Shown here: positions 31,890 to 41,119 of the stretch, in pieces
Position numbering within the stretch: the stretch's first letter is position 1
Layout: the number at the start of each line of letters is the position of its first letter
Assembly: GCF_005405465.1 (NCBI RefSeq)
Contig: NZ_BJEC01000001.1
Coordinates: 134,591-198,590, forward strand
Length of the DNA: 64,000 nt
From: Weissella thailandensis
GTDB taxonomy: Bacteria > Bacillota > Bacilli > Lactobacillales > Lactobacillaceae
Direction: 5' to 3'
Made by a program: the position numbers and the translations under genes
The notes under the pieces: generated by a model
What the model was told of the DNA's origin: nothing
Databases searched by the model: none
Seen by the model: only the letters and a program-made list of their open reading frames with translations

Positions 31890-33572
31890 TTACTTTGCGT
31901 AACGATAAACTTTTGCTTCAAATGGTCGTAATACTGAACCTTGGTCATCTTTATAATTACTAATCAAAACTTCTGCATTATCAGGTACTTGATAATCACG
32001 AGTTTGTTCATATGCAGTAAAGTTATTGATAACTAACAATTCCTCATTATCACCAATACGCTTGTAAGTATAAACTTCTTCATCTTCAGGGTCCAAAAGT
32101 TGGTAATGTCCTGTTGTAATGATAGGCAACTCATGACGTAGTTGAATCAACTTTTGATAGTAGTAGAATACTGAATCCTTATCTGCTAAGGCTTCTTCAA
32201 CGTTGATCGTATCAAAATTATCGTTCATCTTAAGCCATGGTGTTCCTTGCGTAAAGCCGGCATTTTTACTTGCATCCCATTGCATAGGAGTACGAGCGTT
32301 ATCACGACCCTTATAATGAACATAGCGCAATAATGTATCATCATCTATCAAATGATCTTTATTAACTAGATACTCACGAGCATTTAAAATCTCAATGTCA
32401 TTAAAGTCATCCCAGCCTAGATTATAAGCATTAGTCATTCCAATTTCTTCACCTTGATAGATGTAAGGGGTTCCTTGCATAAAGTGTAGTAGGGTAGCTG
32501 CCATCTTAGCAGAAACGACACGGAACTCTGGCTTATCACTACCATAACGACTAACCGCACGTGGCTGATCGTGGTTATTCCAGTATAGTGAATTCCATGC
32601 TTTACCATCAAGTTCATATTGCCACTTACTTAGGTTTTCCTTCAACTTAGGTAGAGAAACACGTTTATCATACCACTTACCTAAAGCATCATCAGGATTA
32701 CCATCTAATTCAACGTGTTCAAATTGGAACACCATATTTAATTCTTTACCGTCATTTGAGGCATACTCTTTAGCGTTTTCAATATCAACACCAGATGCTT
32801 CACCAACAGTCATCATATCCGCATTATTTAGGACCTTATCGCGCATTTCTTGCAAGTATTGGTGAACGCGGGGACCATTCGCAACTGCACGGTTTGAATT
32901 ACCATAGATATCACCTTCAGGGACCTTACCATCTGGCAAACCATCTGGCTTAGAAATCAATGAGATAACATCCATACGGAAACCATCAATTCCTTTATCG
33001 ACCCACCAGTTCATCATATTCCAGATAGTATCACGTAACTTAGGATTCTCCCAGTTGAGATCTGGTTGCCCCTCGGCAAATAGGTGTAGGTAGTATTGAC
33101 CAGTTTTCTCGTCAAACTTCCAAGCTGATCCTGAGAAGAATGAACCCCAATTATTTGGTTCATGACCATCCACTGGATCACGCCAAATGTAGAAGTCACG
33201 TTTGTCATTATCCTTTGATGAACGACTTTCAATAAACCACTTGTGTTGATCAGAAGAGTGGTTAACAACCAAGTCCATCACAATTTTCAAGCCACGTTCA
33301 TGCGCTGCGGCAAGCAGGTGGTCAAATTGTTCCATATCTCCAAACTCTGGGTTAATACTTTGATAGTCGGAAATATCATAACCATTATCCTTATTAGGTG
33401 AGTTGTAAACGGGGTTTAGCCAAATGACATCGGCACCTAACTTTTTAACATAATCTAAGTGTTGCTCAACACCTTTCAAATCTCCGATACCATCGTTATT
33501 TGAATCTTGGAATGAGCGAGGGTAGATTTGATAAACAACCGCTTTTTGCCACCACTTAATATCTTCTTCCAT
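31890..33572 (-). CDS. GH13 oligo-1,6-glucosidase (dextran glucosidase type)
   Basis: A 560-residue cytoplasmic glycoside hydrolase family 13 enzyme. The N-terminus WWQKAVVYQIYPRSFQDSN is typical. The catalytic triad is nucleophile D201 (GFRMDVI), acid/base E258 (TVGEAS) and D335 (NNHDQPRA). Valine after the nucleophile is known to favour alpha-1,6 over alpha-1,4 bonds, so isomaltose-type oligosaccharides are the likely substrate. GGAGAG lies 9 bases before ATG 33572. It is second in an operon with the MFS transporter. Confidence 0.93.
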   Translation of the reverse strand: MEEDIKWWQKAVVYQIYPRSFQDSNNDGIGDLKGVEQHLDYVKKLGADVIWLNPVYNSPNKDNGYDISDYQSINPEFGDMEQFDHLLAAAHERGLKIVMDLVVNHSSDQHKWFIESRSSKDNDKRDFYIWRDPVDGHEPNNWGSFFSGSAWKFDEKTGQYYLHLFAEGQPDLNWENPKLRDTIWNMMNWWVDKGIDGFRMDVISLISKPDGLPDGKVPEGDIYGNSNRAVANGPRVHQYLQEMRDKVLNNADMMTVGEASGVDIENAKEYASNDGKELNMVFQFEHVELDGNPDDALGKWYDKRVSLPKLKENLSKWQYELDGKAWNSLYWNNHDQPRAVSRYGSDKPEFRVVSAKMAATLLHFMQGTPYIYQGEEIGMTNAYNLGWDDFNDIEILNAREYLVNKDHLIDDDTLLRYVHYKGRDNARTPMQWDASKNAGFTQGTPWLKMNDNFDTINVEEALADKDSVFYYYQKLIQLRHELPIITTGHYQLLDPEDEEVYTYKRIGDNEELLVINNFTAYEQTRDYQVPDNAEVLISNYKDDQGSVLRPFEAKVYRYAK

Positions 33573-33629
33573 TATTATTCTCTCCAATCTATTTCTTAAT
33601 ACTGAGTAACTTGTTTTTATTTAATTGTG

Positions 33630-35009
33630 TTAAATATCATCACGAACCAACCAGATAGCACATCCACCAATAAAGAAGGCAATAGCTGCAACGATAAACA
33701 TGTTAGCCATTGAACCACCGATAGCAGGCAAGATTAGGAAGCTAACTGATGATGCAACGATTTGTGGAATACAAATGAAGCAATTGAACAATCCTAAAAT
33801 AATACCATCATGCTTACCATCTAATGAATTCGTTAGGATAGTAAATGGAATTGTAATCAAAGCAATCCAAGCGATACCAAATAGGGCGAAGGCAATGATT
33901 GATGTTAACTTTGTTGTCCCAAAGGCGACCATTAGGAATCCAATACCACCCAAAATTAAACTAACTGTATATGCAGGTCGACGTGTCTTCTTAGTCAATC
34001 TTGCAAAGAACAAACCAACAACAATCGCAACAACTGAGTAAACTGCTTGTACAATACCGAACCAATTTCCTGCCTCTTGATAACCAGCAGTAGATGGGTC
34101 AGTAACATGCCAGATGTTTTCAGCTAGGGCACCTGTAGAATAAGTCCACATGTAAGGAATAGCAAACCAAACAAAGAATTCGACAATTCCTAGTAGCCAA
34201 AATTCCTTTGGTGCACTTTTTAGCACATTTAGAATTGAAGCTTTTTCATTTTGTTCTTCTTTTGAAATTTCATGATACTTGGCCATTTCTTCCGGTGTGT
34301 ATTCTTTAACATTCGCAATAGTAAAGATTGCCGAAAGTGCCAAGATGATTGCTGACGCATAAAATGAAATTTTAACTGAAAGAGGCACTTCACCACGTGG
34401 TGCAGTATTTGCAACTCCTGCAGCCGTTAATACGAATGGAAAGACAAAGGCTACCAAACCTCCTAAGCTTCCCCAAACATTCTGCATTGACCATAATGAA
34501 TTTGACTGCTTTTCATTCGCCATATCAGGAATAATCATCTTGAAGGGTTGTTGTGAAACGTTAGATGCCAAATCCATAAACAATACGGTAACAGCTCCGA
34601 ACCAAAGCGCAGCCGCTGATCCATATCCAAATCCAAATGATCCCGCATTAGGCAACATTAACATAACAATAAATGAAACAACCGATCCACCAATTAAGTA
34701 GGGCATCCGTCGTCCTAATTTTGGTATCCACGTTTTGTCAGAAAAATAACCAACTAAAGGCTGCATGATCATTCCAGCCAAGGGAGGCAAGATGAAGAAA
34801 AAACCTAAGTTATTTGGATCTGCACCAATGGTTTGGAAAATACGTCCCATACTACCGGTTTGCATCGAAAATGCAACCTGTGTACCAAAATATCCAAAAG
34901 TCATCATAAACATTTGAACTTTTGTCAAATTTGGTAGTTTATTTTTCACTTTTACAGATGACTCTGTTTCTCTCAGATTATCATCTACTACGTTTGTTGA
35001 CTTATCCAT
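33630..35009 (-). CDS. MFS oligosaccharide/maltose-type transporter (SLC45/GPH-like)
   Basis: A 459-residue transporter with about 12 membrane helices. PLVGYFSDKTWIPKLGRRMPY is the SLC45-like loop after helix 2 and resembles sucrose or maltose proton symporters. GAGGGG precedes ATG 35009; the longer in-frame reading runs through the promoter and is rejected. The downstream glucosidase (57 bases away) suggests uptake of isomalto- or malto-oligosaccharides. The promoter carries both a cre site and a LacI-type operator. Confidence 0.85.
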   Translation of the reverse strand: MDKSTNVVDDNLRETESSVKVKNKLPNLTKVQMFMMTFGYFGTQVAFSMQTGSMGRIFQTIGADPNNLGFFFILPPLAGMIMQPLVGYFSDKTWIPKLGRRMPYLIGGSVVSFIVMLMLPNAGSFGFGYGSAAALWFGAVTVLFMDLASNVSQQPFKMIIPDMANEKQSNSLWSMQNVWGSLGGLVAFVFPFVLTAAGVANTAPRGEVPLSVKISFYASAIILALSAIFTIANVKEYTPEEMAKYHEISKEEQNEKASILNVLKSAPKEFWLLGIVEFFVWFAIPYMWTYSTGALAENIWHVTDPSTAGYQEAGNWFGIVQAVYSVVAIVVGLFFARLTKKTRRPAYTVSLILGGIGFLMVAFGTTKLTSIIAFALFGIAWIALITIPFTILTNSLDGKHDGIILGLFNCFICIPQIVASSVSFLILPAIGGSMANMFIVAAIAFFIGGCAIWLVRDDI

Positions 35010-35057
35010 AAAAATCCCCTCACAAATCAAATAGATTATAAAATATTTCGTAAAACT

Positions 35058-35075
35058 TGTACAAACGTTTACGCA
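35058..35075. promoter_or_regulatory. LacI-type operator candidate
   Basis: TGTACAAACGTTTACGCA has a perfect central AAACGTTT, like MalR-type operators. It lies just downstream of the transporter promoter and next to a divergent LacI-family gene. Confidence 0.6.
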
Positions 35076-35079
35076 ATTC

Positions 35080-35108
35080 ATTGTAAGCGTTTCCAGATAT
35101 TCTGTCAA
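35080..35108 (-). promoter_or_regulatory. Promoter of the transporter-glucosidase operon
   Basis: On the minus strand, a perfect TTGACA (35103-35108) and TACAAT (35080-35085) have 17-base spacing. Confidence 0.8.
35081..35095. promoter_or_regulatory. cre site within the transporter promoter
   Basis: TTGTAAGCGTTTCCA matches the cre consensus at 14 of 15 positions and covers the -10 box and part of the spacer. CcpA binding would block RNA polymerase. Confidence 0.8.
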
Positions 35109-35175
35109 GTTGTTTTAAATTTGTAATAATTTATGAATTTGTTGTAATTTGTATGGAGTCACTGGCAAGAGCGTG

Positions 35176-35181
35176 TATAAT
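35176..35181 (+). promoter_or_regulatory. -10 box of the LacI-family regulator gene
   Basis: TATAAT lies 32 bases before the start codon; the -35 is not convincing. Confidence 0.45.
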
Positions 35182-35212
35182 AAATACACAGGATACAAGT
35201 TAGGAGTTGCTC

Positions 35213-36226
35213 ATGAAAGTCACATTAAAAGACGTTGCTGATGCTGCGAATTTATCAGTTGCATCAGTTTCGCGTATACTGACAAATCGTGGTCGCTACA
35301 GCGAAGTCACAGCAAAGCGCGTCAGAGAATTAGCTCAGAAAATGGGTTATTATAAAAATCAAAATGCAGCTGATTTATCTAGTAAAAAAAGTCGCGCTGT
35401 TGGGGTTGTTGTGCCACTAATACATACAAATTTCGCCGATGAAGTAATCAAAGGACTTTATGAGGCGACGATCTCATCTGGTTATGAACTATTAATTACA
35501 TACCTTGATGAAAACGAAGATCATCAATATCAAGTGTTCCAAACATTGCTATCAAGGCAAGTAGGGGCTGTTTTTATGTTGTCTTTGGATATTCCATCAT
35601 GGATGGTCAATACGCTTTTAGAAGAAAAAATATCTGTCATTTCATTAACAGCTTTGCTAAACGATCAAGTATCGGCAGTTACCTCAGATGAATCCGAAAT
35701 GATGAACACAATTATTGACTATTTAGTAACTATGGGCCATAAAAATATTGCTTTAATTGGTGATACAAAATTGACAACGATTATATCAAACACACGTCGT
35801 ACTAACTTTATTAAGTTAATGCATGCGCATGGCTTAACAGATGATAATATGTTTCTCTATGGAACTGATCATACTTACGAGACTGGTTATAACAGTGTGA
35901 CAACCGACTATGATATCAATCATCTGCCATTTACAGCTGCCGTCGCAACTGCCGATCTAGTTGGCCAAGGACTAGCAAACGCAATGCTTGATCATGGCAA
36001 AAAAGTCCCTGATGATTTATCCATAGTAACTATTGACGGACTCCAGCAGACTGAAATAGCTCGTCCAAAATTAACTACTATTCAGCAAAACTTTCCGGAA
36101 ATTGGACGTGTGGCTATGCAGATTTTCTTGAATTCAGATTCTTCAAACAAAGATCCTCAAGTGATTTACATTCCAACAGAATTAATTCAACGTGACAGTG
36201 TTTTAAACCTAAATGCCAAAATATAA
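35213..36226 (+). CDS. LacI/GalR-family transcriptional regulator
   Basis: A 337-residue repressor. The N-terminal helix-turn-helix and hinge helix are clear (VTLKDVADAANLSVASVSRI, residues 3-22), followed by a periplasmic-binding-protein-like sugar-sensing domain (VGVVVPLIHTNFADEVIKGLYEA). TAGGAG precedes ATG 35213. Divergence from the transporter-glucosidase operon and the AAACGTTT operator between them suggest local regulation, relieved by an oligosaccharide. This link is inference from context. Confidence 0.9.
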   Translation: MKVTLKDVADAANLSVASVSRILTNRGRYSEVTAKRVRELAQKMGYYKNQNAADLSSKKSRAVGVVVPLIHTNFADEVIKGLYEATISSGYELLITYLDENEDHQYQVFQTLLSRQVGAVFMLSLDIPSWMVNTLLEEKISVISLTALLNDQVSAVTSDESEMMNTIIDYLVTMGHKNIALIGDTKLTTIISNTRRTNFIKLMHAHGLTDDNMFLYGTDHTYETGYNSVTTDYDINHLPFTAAVATADLVGQGLANAMLDHGKKVPDDLSIVTIDGLQQTEIARPKLTTIQQNFPEIGRVAMQIFLNSDSSNKDPQVIYIPTELIQRDSVLNLNAKI

Positions 36227-36230
36227 ACTG

Positions 36231-36280
36231 AAAATGTGACTCGTAATTAATATTTTAAAAAATTACGAGTCACATTTTTT
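36231..36280 (+). terminator. Terminator after the LacI-family gene
   Basis: An 18-bp perfect stem (AAAATGTGACTCGTAATT and its complement, 36261-36278) over a 12-base loop, ending in T. Confidence 0.93.
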
Positions 36281-36752
36281 ATACAAAAAGCAACGATAAA
36301 CAAAAAATTGTCTGGTTTTGTTGATAGAACCTTAATTTGTCAGTATAAATAAAGGGGCAGTAATAACTATTTATTCGTCAAAAAAATTAGTTATTCTAGT
36401 TTACATAATATATATTATCGAAAGTTAAATGTTAATGGTATTGTCAAGTATTTGATGCAACATTATTTTTATTGCCGGTTTTTGCATGTACTGTAAACGT
36501 TATCGCACCAGTTTTAGTGGCATTTTTTTACATTTTTATAACAAAAATCATTTTAGCAAAATTTTTTGTCTTTATTGACATTTTTACCTTTAATTAATGC
36601 TTTGTAACTTTTGAACATAATCTATGTACTATTGTTTGATTTAGACTAGCATTTTAAGGCACACCAAAACGCACCTCATCAAAATACAATTTTAACCAGG
36701 TGTTCCTAAAATTTTTGCGATTAATCTAATTGCTGCATTGCTGTTATGTATG
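36281..36752. other. Gene-free AT-rich stretch with an orphan cre-like site
   Basis: About 470 bases with no supported coding frame. A cre-like CTGTAAACGTTATCG (36491-36505) matches the consensus at 13 of 15 positions, but no gene follows it. It could be the remains of a regulatory region cut off from its gene when the IS30 element or the conjugative element arrived. Nothing else is recognisable. Confidence 0.4.
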
Positions 36753-38049
36753 TTGTTTACCCATTTGCAATTAGCTAGCTACTAATTGATCGTTACGCTG
36801 GGCACGTTGCCGTAAACGCCTAGTCGCGCGTTTAAACAGATATTGTGGTGATTTCTGCTGCTTATTAACGTGCGTTAATGGCTTACTATTAATTTCAGCG
36901 ACCACTTGATTGACTTGTTGTTGGCTGACATCGCTTAATTGTGTTCCCTTTGGAAAATACCATCTAGCACGTAAATTACGATTGGTACGCTCATTTGTCC
37001 CACGTTCATACGGGGCATAACTATTAGCGATATAGAGATCGCCTAAATGGTGTAAGATGAACTTAGTAACGACACTATTAACAAATTCTTGTCCATTATC
37101 GCATGTGATTGATTTCACGTATTGACCGAATGATTGTTTAAACTGGACTAACACTTTAAGAATATTCAAAGCACTTTTAGACTTTGCCTTCAAAGCAACT
37201 TGAAAACGTGTTTTACGCTCAACAAAGGTCACTAGCAAGGAATCATTCTTTTTCTTTCCTTCCACACCATCCATTTCCCAATGACCGAATACTTTTCTTT
37301 GATTAACTTTGGCAGGCCTATCATTAATGCTTTGTCGTTTCCCGATGTATTTATAACTTCCTTTAGGTTGTAATTTGTTCCATTCTGCTGGATAAAAATG
37401 ACGTTTTTTACGACTATATGTTTTGTGTAGCCGTACTTTATATCTATTTAGCTGTCGGTTAATACTTCGTTTAAATCGACGACCTTGCATCGGTAAATCT
37501 TTTTCCGTAACACCAGGAATTTGATTATGATTAATCCAGGTATAAATAATTGTCGTGTTGGAAAATAAACGTTGGTGTTTAGCAACAACTTGACCCGGTG
37601 TATAGTGGTGATCATGTATCTCTTCTTTTAAAACTTGTTGTTTATAACGTGTGAGTGATGTTGGCCGGCCGGCATGGTGCCGACGGTTGTTCGCCCTAAA
37701 CTGAGCATCACGTGCCCGATACATTGACTTAATCAAATTAGTAGGATAATTCAGATTATTTTTAGGTGAATCTTGAGTGCCGCGTCTGACTTCACGAGTA
37801 ATAGTAGATCGATTAAAATTTAAACGTCGGGCAATATCTGCCAACGAATAACCTTCCTTGAGTAATAATTCAATTTTGATACGTGTTTCATACGTAATTA
37901 ACATGTAACCAACCCCTCCCTACTTAATTAAATTATACATGATTACCAACAAGGCATATTCTGTAAAGTATTTCTGGACAATCATCTACCTGACCAACTA
38001 AAAGCACTGATAGAATACGCCTGAGCACAACCGCTCTTTGGGTAAACAA
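36753..38049 (-). mobile_element. IS30-family insertion sequence (tentative limits)
   Basis: The limits are proposed from an 11-bp inverted match, TTGTTTACCCA at 36753-36763 and its complement at 38039-38049, flanking the transposase. The match continues only weakly inward, and no target-site duplication is seen, so the ends are uncertain. The transposase itself is complete. Confidence 0.45.
36771..37904 (-). CDS. IS30-family transposase
   Basis: A 377-residue DDE transposase. The N-terminal helix-turn-helix is typical (SLADIARRLNFNRSTITREV). The catalytic core has the first D in HWEMDGVEGKK, the second in TCDNGQEFVN, and the E in ERGTNERTNRNLRAR. GGGAGGGG precedes the ATG. No frameshift or stop is seen, so it should be active. 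It sits exactly between the chromosomal part and the conjugative element. Confidence 0.94.
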   Translation of the reverse strand: MLITYETRIKIELLLKEGYSLADIARRLNFNRSTITREVRRGTQDSPKNNLNYPTNLIKSMYRARDAQFRANNRRHHAGRPTSLTRYKQQVLKEEIHDHHYTPGQVVAKHQRLFSNTTIIYTWINHNQIPGVTEKDLPMQGRRFKRSINRQLNRYKVRLHKTYSRKKRHFYPAEWNKLQPKGSYKYIGKRQSINDRPAKVNQRKVFGHWEMDGVEGKKKNDSLLVTFVERKTRFQVALKAKSKSALNILKVLVQFKQSFGQYVKSITCDNGQEFVNSVVTKFILHHLGDLYIANSYAPYERGTNERTNRNLRARWYFPKGTQLSDVSQQQVNQVVAEINSKPLTHVNKQQKSPQYLFKRATRRLRQRAQRNDQLVAS

Positions 38050-38071
38050 AAAAGGCCGACATTAGCCGACC
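38047..38071 (-). terminator. Terminator at the end of the transfer operon
   Basis: On the minus strand GGTCGGC-TAAT-GTCGGCC forms 7 pairs (two G-U) followed by six T, downstream of the last transfer-region gene. The stretch 38072-38239 holds no gene; a 9-bp AT-rich inverted repeat (38179-38187 / 38211-38219) is the only structure. Confidence 0.65.
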
Positions 38072-38239
38072 AAGAAAGAAACTATTGAAATTTAAAAGCT
38101 AATTTACCAGCCTTTAGAATCAGTTTAGCACTAAGTTATTTTACAGTCTTGCTTAACTTAAATACTTTCAGTTCAAAAATATAGATTGGCCTACTTTTAT
38201 TTTCTTTCATAATCTATATATATAAATCAAGTTAACCTA

Positions 38240-39082
38240 TTATTTCCCAACTGATTCGCCTGTATTTTGCTGTCTGAACTTAAATGGATGCAACCACTTA
38301 TCTAGTTTTGCTTGACGCGCTTGTTGTGTCAATTGTTGGTGTTTTTCTAAGTCAATTCGGTCACTTTTAAGCCGTTGCTCATATTGCTTATTAAGATCAG
38401 CAACTTGTTGTTTCATGCGATCCAAATCTTCTTGCGCCGTTTCAGCTCGAAACTGCCACTTTGAAGCATCAGCTTGCAATTGGACAACCTGTCCTTCCAG
38501 GTCAAGCTTCATCTTTTCTAAATGATCACGACGTTCTTCAAGATTAAGCACATTAGCATTTTCCAGCTTGTAACGCTCTTTTTCTGCTTGTGCTTCATCT
38601 GATGCTTGTCGTGTGACTAAAGCCTGTTCATGTTCTTTGATAAAGCTTTGTCGACGTTCTTCTAAGCCATTAGCGAGGCTGCGGTAATTATTCGTCAACA
38701 ATTCGTTTGCCTCTTTTTGGTCAGAGATAATCTCATCAATTACCTTATGACGCTTAAATTCAGCTCGATTATAGCGCAATTGTTGCACTTCCTGCTCGAT
38801 ATATTGCTTTTGTGTCGTAATAATTTGGGCAATCTCGTTTTGGATAATGTGATCACGATCAACTGTTAATTTAACCGTTGTTTTTTCCTTATCACGCTTT
38901 AACTGCTTTTCTAATTTCGTTAGCGTTTGTTCATGACGTTGTTCTTCATCCGCCACAGCCTGTTTATAATCAGAATCCAAAGCTTGGATAGACTTACCTA
39001 AACGCTCGCCATAATCTTTCGTGTGTCGCTGTTTAATCTGGTCTTTAACTGGTTGTTTGCCAATCCGTGGCCAATAAGTCAT
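38240..39082 (-). CDS. Coiled-coil protein of the transfer operon
   Basis: A 280-residue soluble, strongly charged protein, nearly all predicted coiled coil (about residues 25-255), with a basic C-terminal end. It overlaps the upstream gene by 38 bases, so translation is probably coupled; no clear ribosome binding site precedes the ATG. I do not recognise the family. As last gene of the operon it may be a cytosolic accessory of transfer. Confidence 0.7.
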   Translation of the reverse strand: MTYWPRIGKQPVKDQIKQRHTKDYGERLGKSIQALDSDYKQAVADEEQRHEQTLTKLEKQLKRDKEKTTVKLTVDRDHIIQNEIAQIITTQKQYIEQEVQQLRYNRAEFKRHKVIDEIISDQKEANELLTNNYRSLANGLEERRQSFIKEHEQALVTRQASDEAQAEKERYKLENANVLNLEERRDHLEKMKLDLEGQVVQLQADASKWQFRAETAQEDLDRMKQQVADLNKQYEQRLKSDRIDLEKHQQLTQQARQAKLDKWLHPFKFRQQNTGESVGK

Positions 39083-40106
39083 TCAGTGGCTTGGTATCTT
39101 CTCGAACATCCGCAACATTTTGCGATAAAGTCTCACGATAACTATCTGCAACTTTATCCGCTGCTTGTTGAATAAATGTATTGGCTTCAAGGGTTTCTCG
39201 TGCCATCATCACGTCAACGTAATTATCACTTTCTGGGACAACGATTTGTTTAGGGTCAACTGATTTCGTCTTAAAAAATCGTGGTTGTACCTTAAATGCC
39301 TTAATTAACTCAGCAATCACAACAGTATTATTTTCAGTAGCAATGTTCTTTGCTGGTGCAGGAACTGATTGCTTTTCTGCCAGATTATTAACAGATTGTT
39401 TTGGTGCTGTTTTAGTAGCCGCTTTATGTGCAGTTGGTTGTTTCGCTGGTGTTTTAACCTCAGCAGCAGCCTTCTCTTCAACAGGAGGCACTTCTTTTTT
39501 ATCTTGTTGATTTTGATCACTCACTTTAACTTCCTTAACAATAAGTCGTTGTGGTAGCAAGTCAAACATTTGATTGGTTTCAACGGCATTAACATATTCG
39601 TCGCTAGATGGTAGCTCAGGCATATCGCCATATTTAAAACCAGCGACATCTTGGCTGGCCGTCAGGAACTCTGATAGAGCATCTGCCAACTCGTTATAAG
39701 TAACTTGATCATCCAAACGAGTGGTCTCATCATTTAACACTTGGTTCACCATTTCAATGACAAAATTTTCCATATTAGCTTTTACTGTGGCATTTTCCCA
39801 TGTTAAACCTGTTTCAATCAATTTCTTAGGGTTAGCAGGATTAGGTGTTAGAAAAGTAATACTGCCTAGTTGTACCACTTCACCAGTAGTAATCGCAACA
39901 TCTTGTTGTAGTTTTTCTGTCAGCAGCTTCAATTCATCTAGTTGAATGTTCGGCCACGTCTGATTCAAATCACCAGTTTCACTAATAATTTGTTGCATGA
40001 TTGGATTTTCTCGATCTAACTTCGGGTTCACAAACTGCGCTTGATAGGATAATTCAGTATGTTTTTTATGTTTTTTATCTTTTTTCTCCGACTTAAACCA
40101 ACTCAT
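39045..40106 (-). CDS. Unrecognised 353-residue transfer-region protein
   Basis: A soluble protein that starts with a lysine-rich segment (MSWFKSEKKDKKHKKH). A folded region at about residues 20-180 is followed by an Ala/Pro/Lys-rich linker (200-260) and a C-terminal helical region. AGGAGGT precedes the ATG. It lies between the pilin-like gene and the coiled-coil gene. No family is recognised. Confidence 0.75.
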   Translation of the reverse strand: MSWFKSEKKDKKHKKHTELSYQAQFVNPKLDRENPIMQQIISETGDLNQTWPNIQLDELKLLTEKLQQDVAITTGEVVQLGSITFLTPNPANPKKLIETGLTWENATVKANMENFVIEMVNQVLNDETTRLDDQVTYNELADALSEFLTASQDVAGFKYGDMPELPSSDEYVNAVETNQMFDLLPQRLIVKEVKVSDQNQQDKKEVPPVEEKAAAEVKTPAKQPTAHKAATKTAPKQSVNNLAEKQSVPAPAKNIATENNTVVIAELIKAFKVQPRFFKTKSVDPKQIVVPESDNYVDVMMARETLEANTFIQQAADKVADSYRETLSQNVADVREDTKPLNDLLATDWQTTS

Positions 40107-40140
40107 TTAATTTACCTCCTTTCATATATTGATTAGTTGT

Positions 40141-40515
40141 CTAGAATGGCCACTGCCAGTTAAAGCCACCACCGGCTCCCGTAACGGTTTGAACAATCCA
40201 AGTCACGCCTAATCCTAAACAAAGAATACCAACGATACTTGCTAATCCAATCATGACTTTTTTCGTACCTGAAGCATGTAGCATTTGGTTACCTGACGCC
40301 ATCATCGCAATCCCTAAAGCAGCACCAATAGCTCCCAAAACCACTGTTAGAAGAATCAAAAAGGTAATGACCTTTGTACCAGTATTCTTAGCTGTTTCCT
40401 CCAAAGCAGCTGCGTGGACGATAGTTGCTTGACTATTCACTAATAAAGCTGTTCCCATGGTCACTGCGGCTGCTGATAGCCCACGTGTCCGCCATTTGTT
40501 CTTAATCATTGTCAT
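40141..40515 (-). CDS. VirB2/TrbC-like small membrane protein (pilin candidate)
   Basis: A 124-residue protein with a signal peptide (about residues 1-35, likely cut after VHA), then two hydrophobic helices (TKVITFLILLTVVLGAIGAA and MIGLASIVGILCLGLGVTWI) joined by a short loop, and a Gly-rich end. This is the layout of VirB2/TrbC pilin-like subunits in type IV secretion. GGAGG precedes the ATG. Assignment is by topology and context. Confidence 0.6.
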   Translation of the reverse strand: MTMIKNKWRTRGLSAAAVTMGTALLVNSQATIVHAAALEETAKNTGTKVITFLILLTVVLGAIGAALGIAMMASGNQMLHASGTKKVMIGLASIVGILCLGLGVTWIVQTVTGAGGGFNWQWPF

Positions 40516-40540
40516 GTGTTGACCTCCAAAATTTTGTCAC

Positions 40541-40616
40541 TAATCCTAGTGCACCTATATATTAACTGAAATAATTAGGGCGATGTAAAAACGCCCCACC
40601 CCTCCTTTAGACAAAA
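40541..40616 (-). repeat. Leader repeat copy 1 (upstream of the pilin-like gene)
   Basis: The segment shares the ACTGAA...GGGCGATGTAAAAACGCCCCACCCCT block with copies at 47244-47315 and 59848-59914. All lie just upstream of minus-strand operons. A small hairpin GGGCG / CGCCC is included. The rest of 40617-40735 shows no gene. Confidence 0.6.
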
Positions 40617-40735
40617 AATAAGCTCTCACTGGCAGTGCACACAACCCAGTAAGAACTTATTTTTGTAGATCTAATTGCTAATTTCAGTATACCAGTCCGT
40701 AAATTTTTCAACTTAATATAATTATACGCAAGATT

Positions 40736-40800
40736 ATACTTATAAATATAACTATAATTATAATCATCAGTATACTTATAAGTATGTTTTATAAGTATCC
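40736..40800. repeat. Iteron-like TATACTTATAAGTATA repeats
   Basis: Palindromic units similar to those around the par genes: TATACTTATAAATAT (40736), TATACTTATAAGTAT (40771) and a partial TTATAAGTAT unit ending near 40798. They lie at the end of the 96-residue gene. Confidence 0.55.
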
Positions 40801-40804
40801 ATGT

Positions 40805-41095
40805 TTAATGTACAAATGATTTATAACCGTTCTCTACATTAAGCCGTACGTGATGATTGCCCATAATGATCTCTTGCTGCTTATATTTATCAGCTCGACG
40901 CAACAACAATTGTAGTTTATTTTGATTGGTATCCAAGTACCTAGATAAGGTACCCAAATTTTTAAAATACTTGACCTGATCAACAATATATTTGCCTTGA
41001 CTAGAAGTTAGCCATAACTTTCGACCAAGTTCTTGCGCAGCTGGACTATTTAAATCTCCTTGACCAGCCGCCATAATTTCTGGTATCCAATTCAT
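40805..41095 (-). CDS. Unrecognised 96-residue protein
   Basis: A small soluble, basic protein (MNWIPEIMAAGQGDLN...), last of the second transfer gene block. GAGGGGG precedes the ATG. The middle part resembles a helical DNA- or protein-binding domain, but no family is recognised. Confidence 0.6.
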   Translation of the reverse strand: MNWIPEIMAAGQGDLNSPAAQELGRKLWLTSSQGKYIVDQVKYFKNLGTLSRYLDTNQNKLQLLLRRADKYKQQEIIMGNHHVRLNVENGYKSFVH

Positions 41096-41119
41096 ATAAG
41101 CCCCCTCTATAACCGGCAG

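Noticed and set aside
36753..38049. Confident IS30 ends and target duplication
   Set aside because: Only 11 bases match well between the two sides and no direct repeat flanks them; the right match also borders a terminator. Kept as tentative only.
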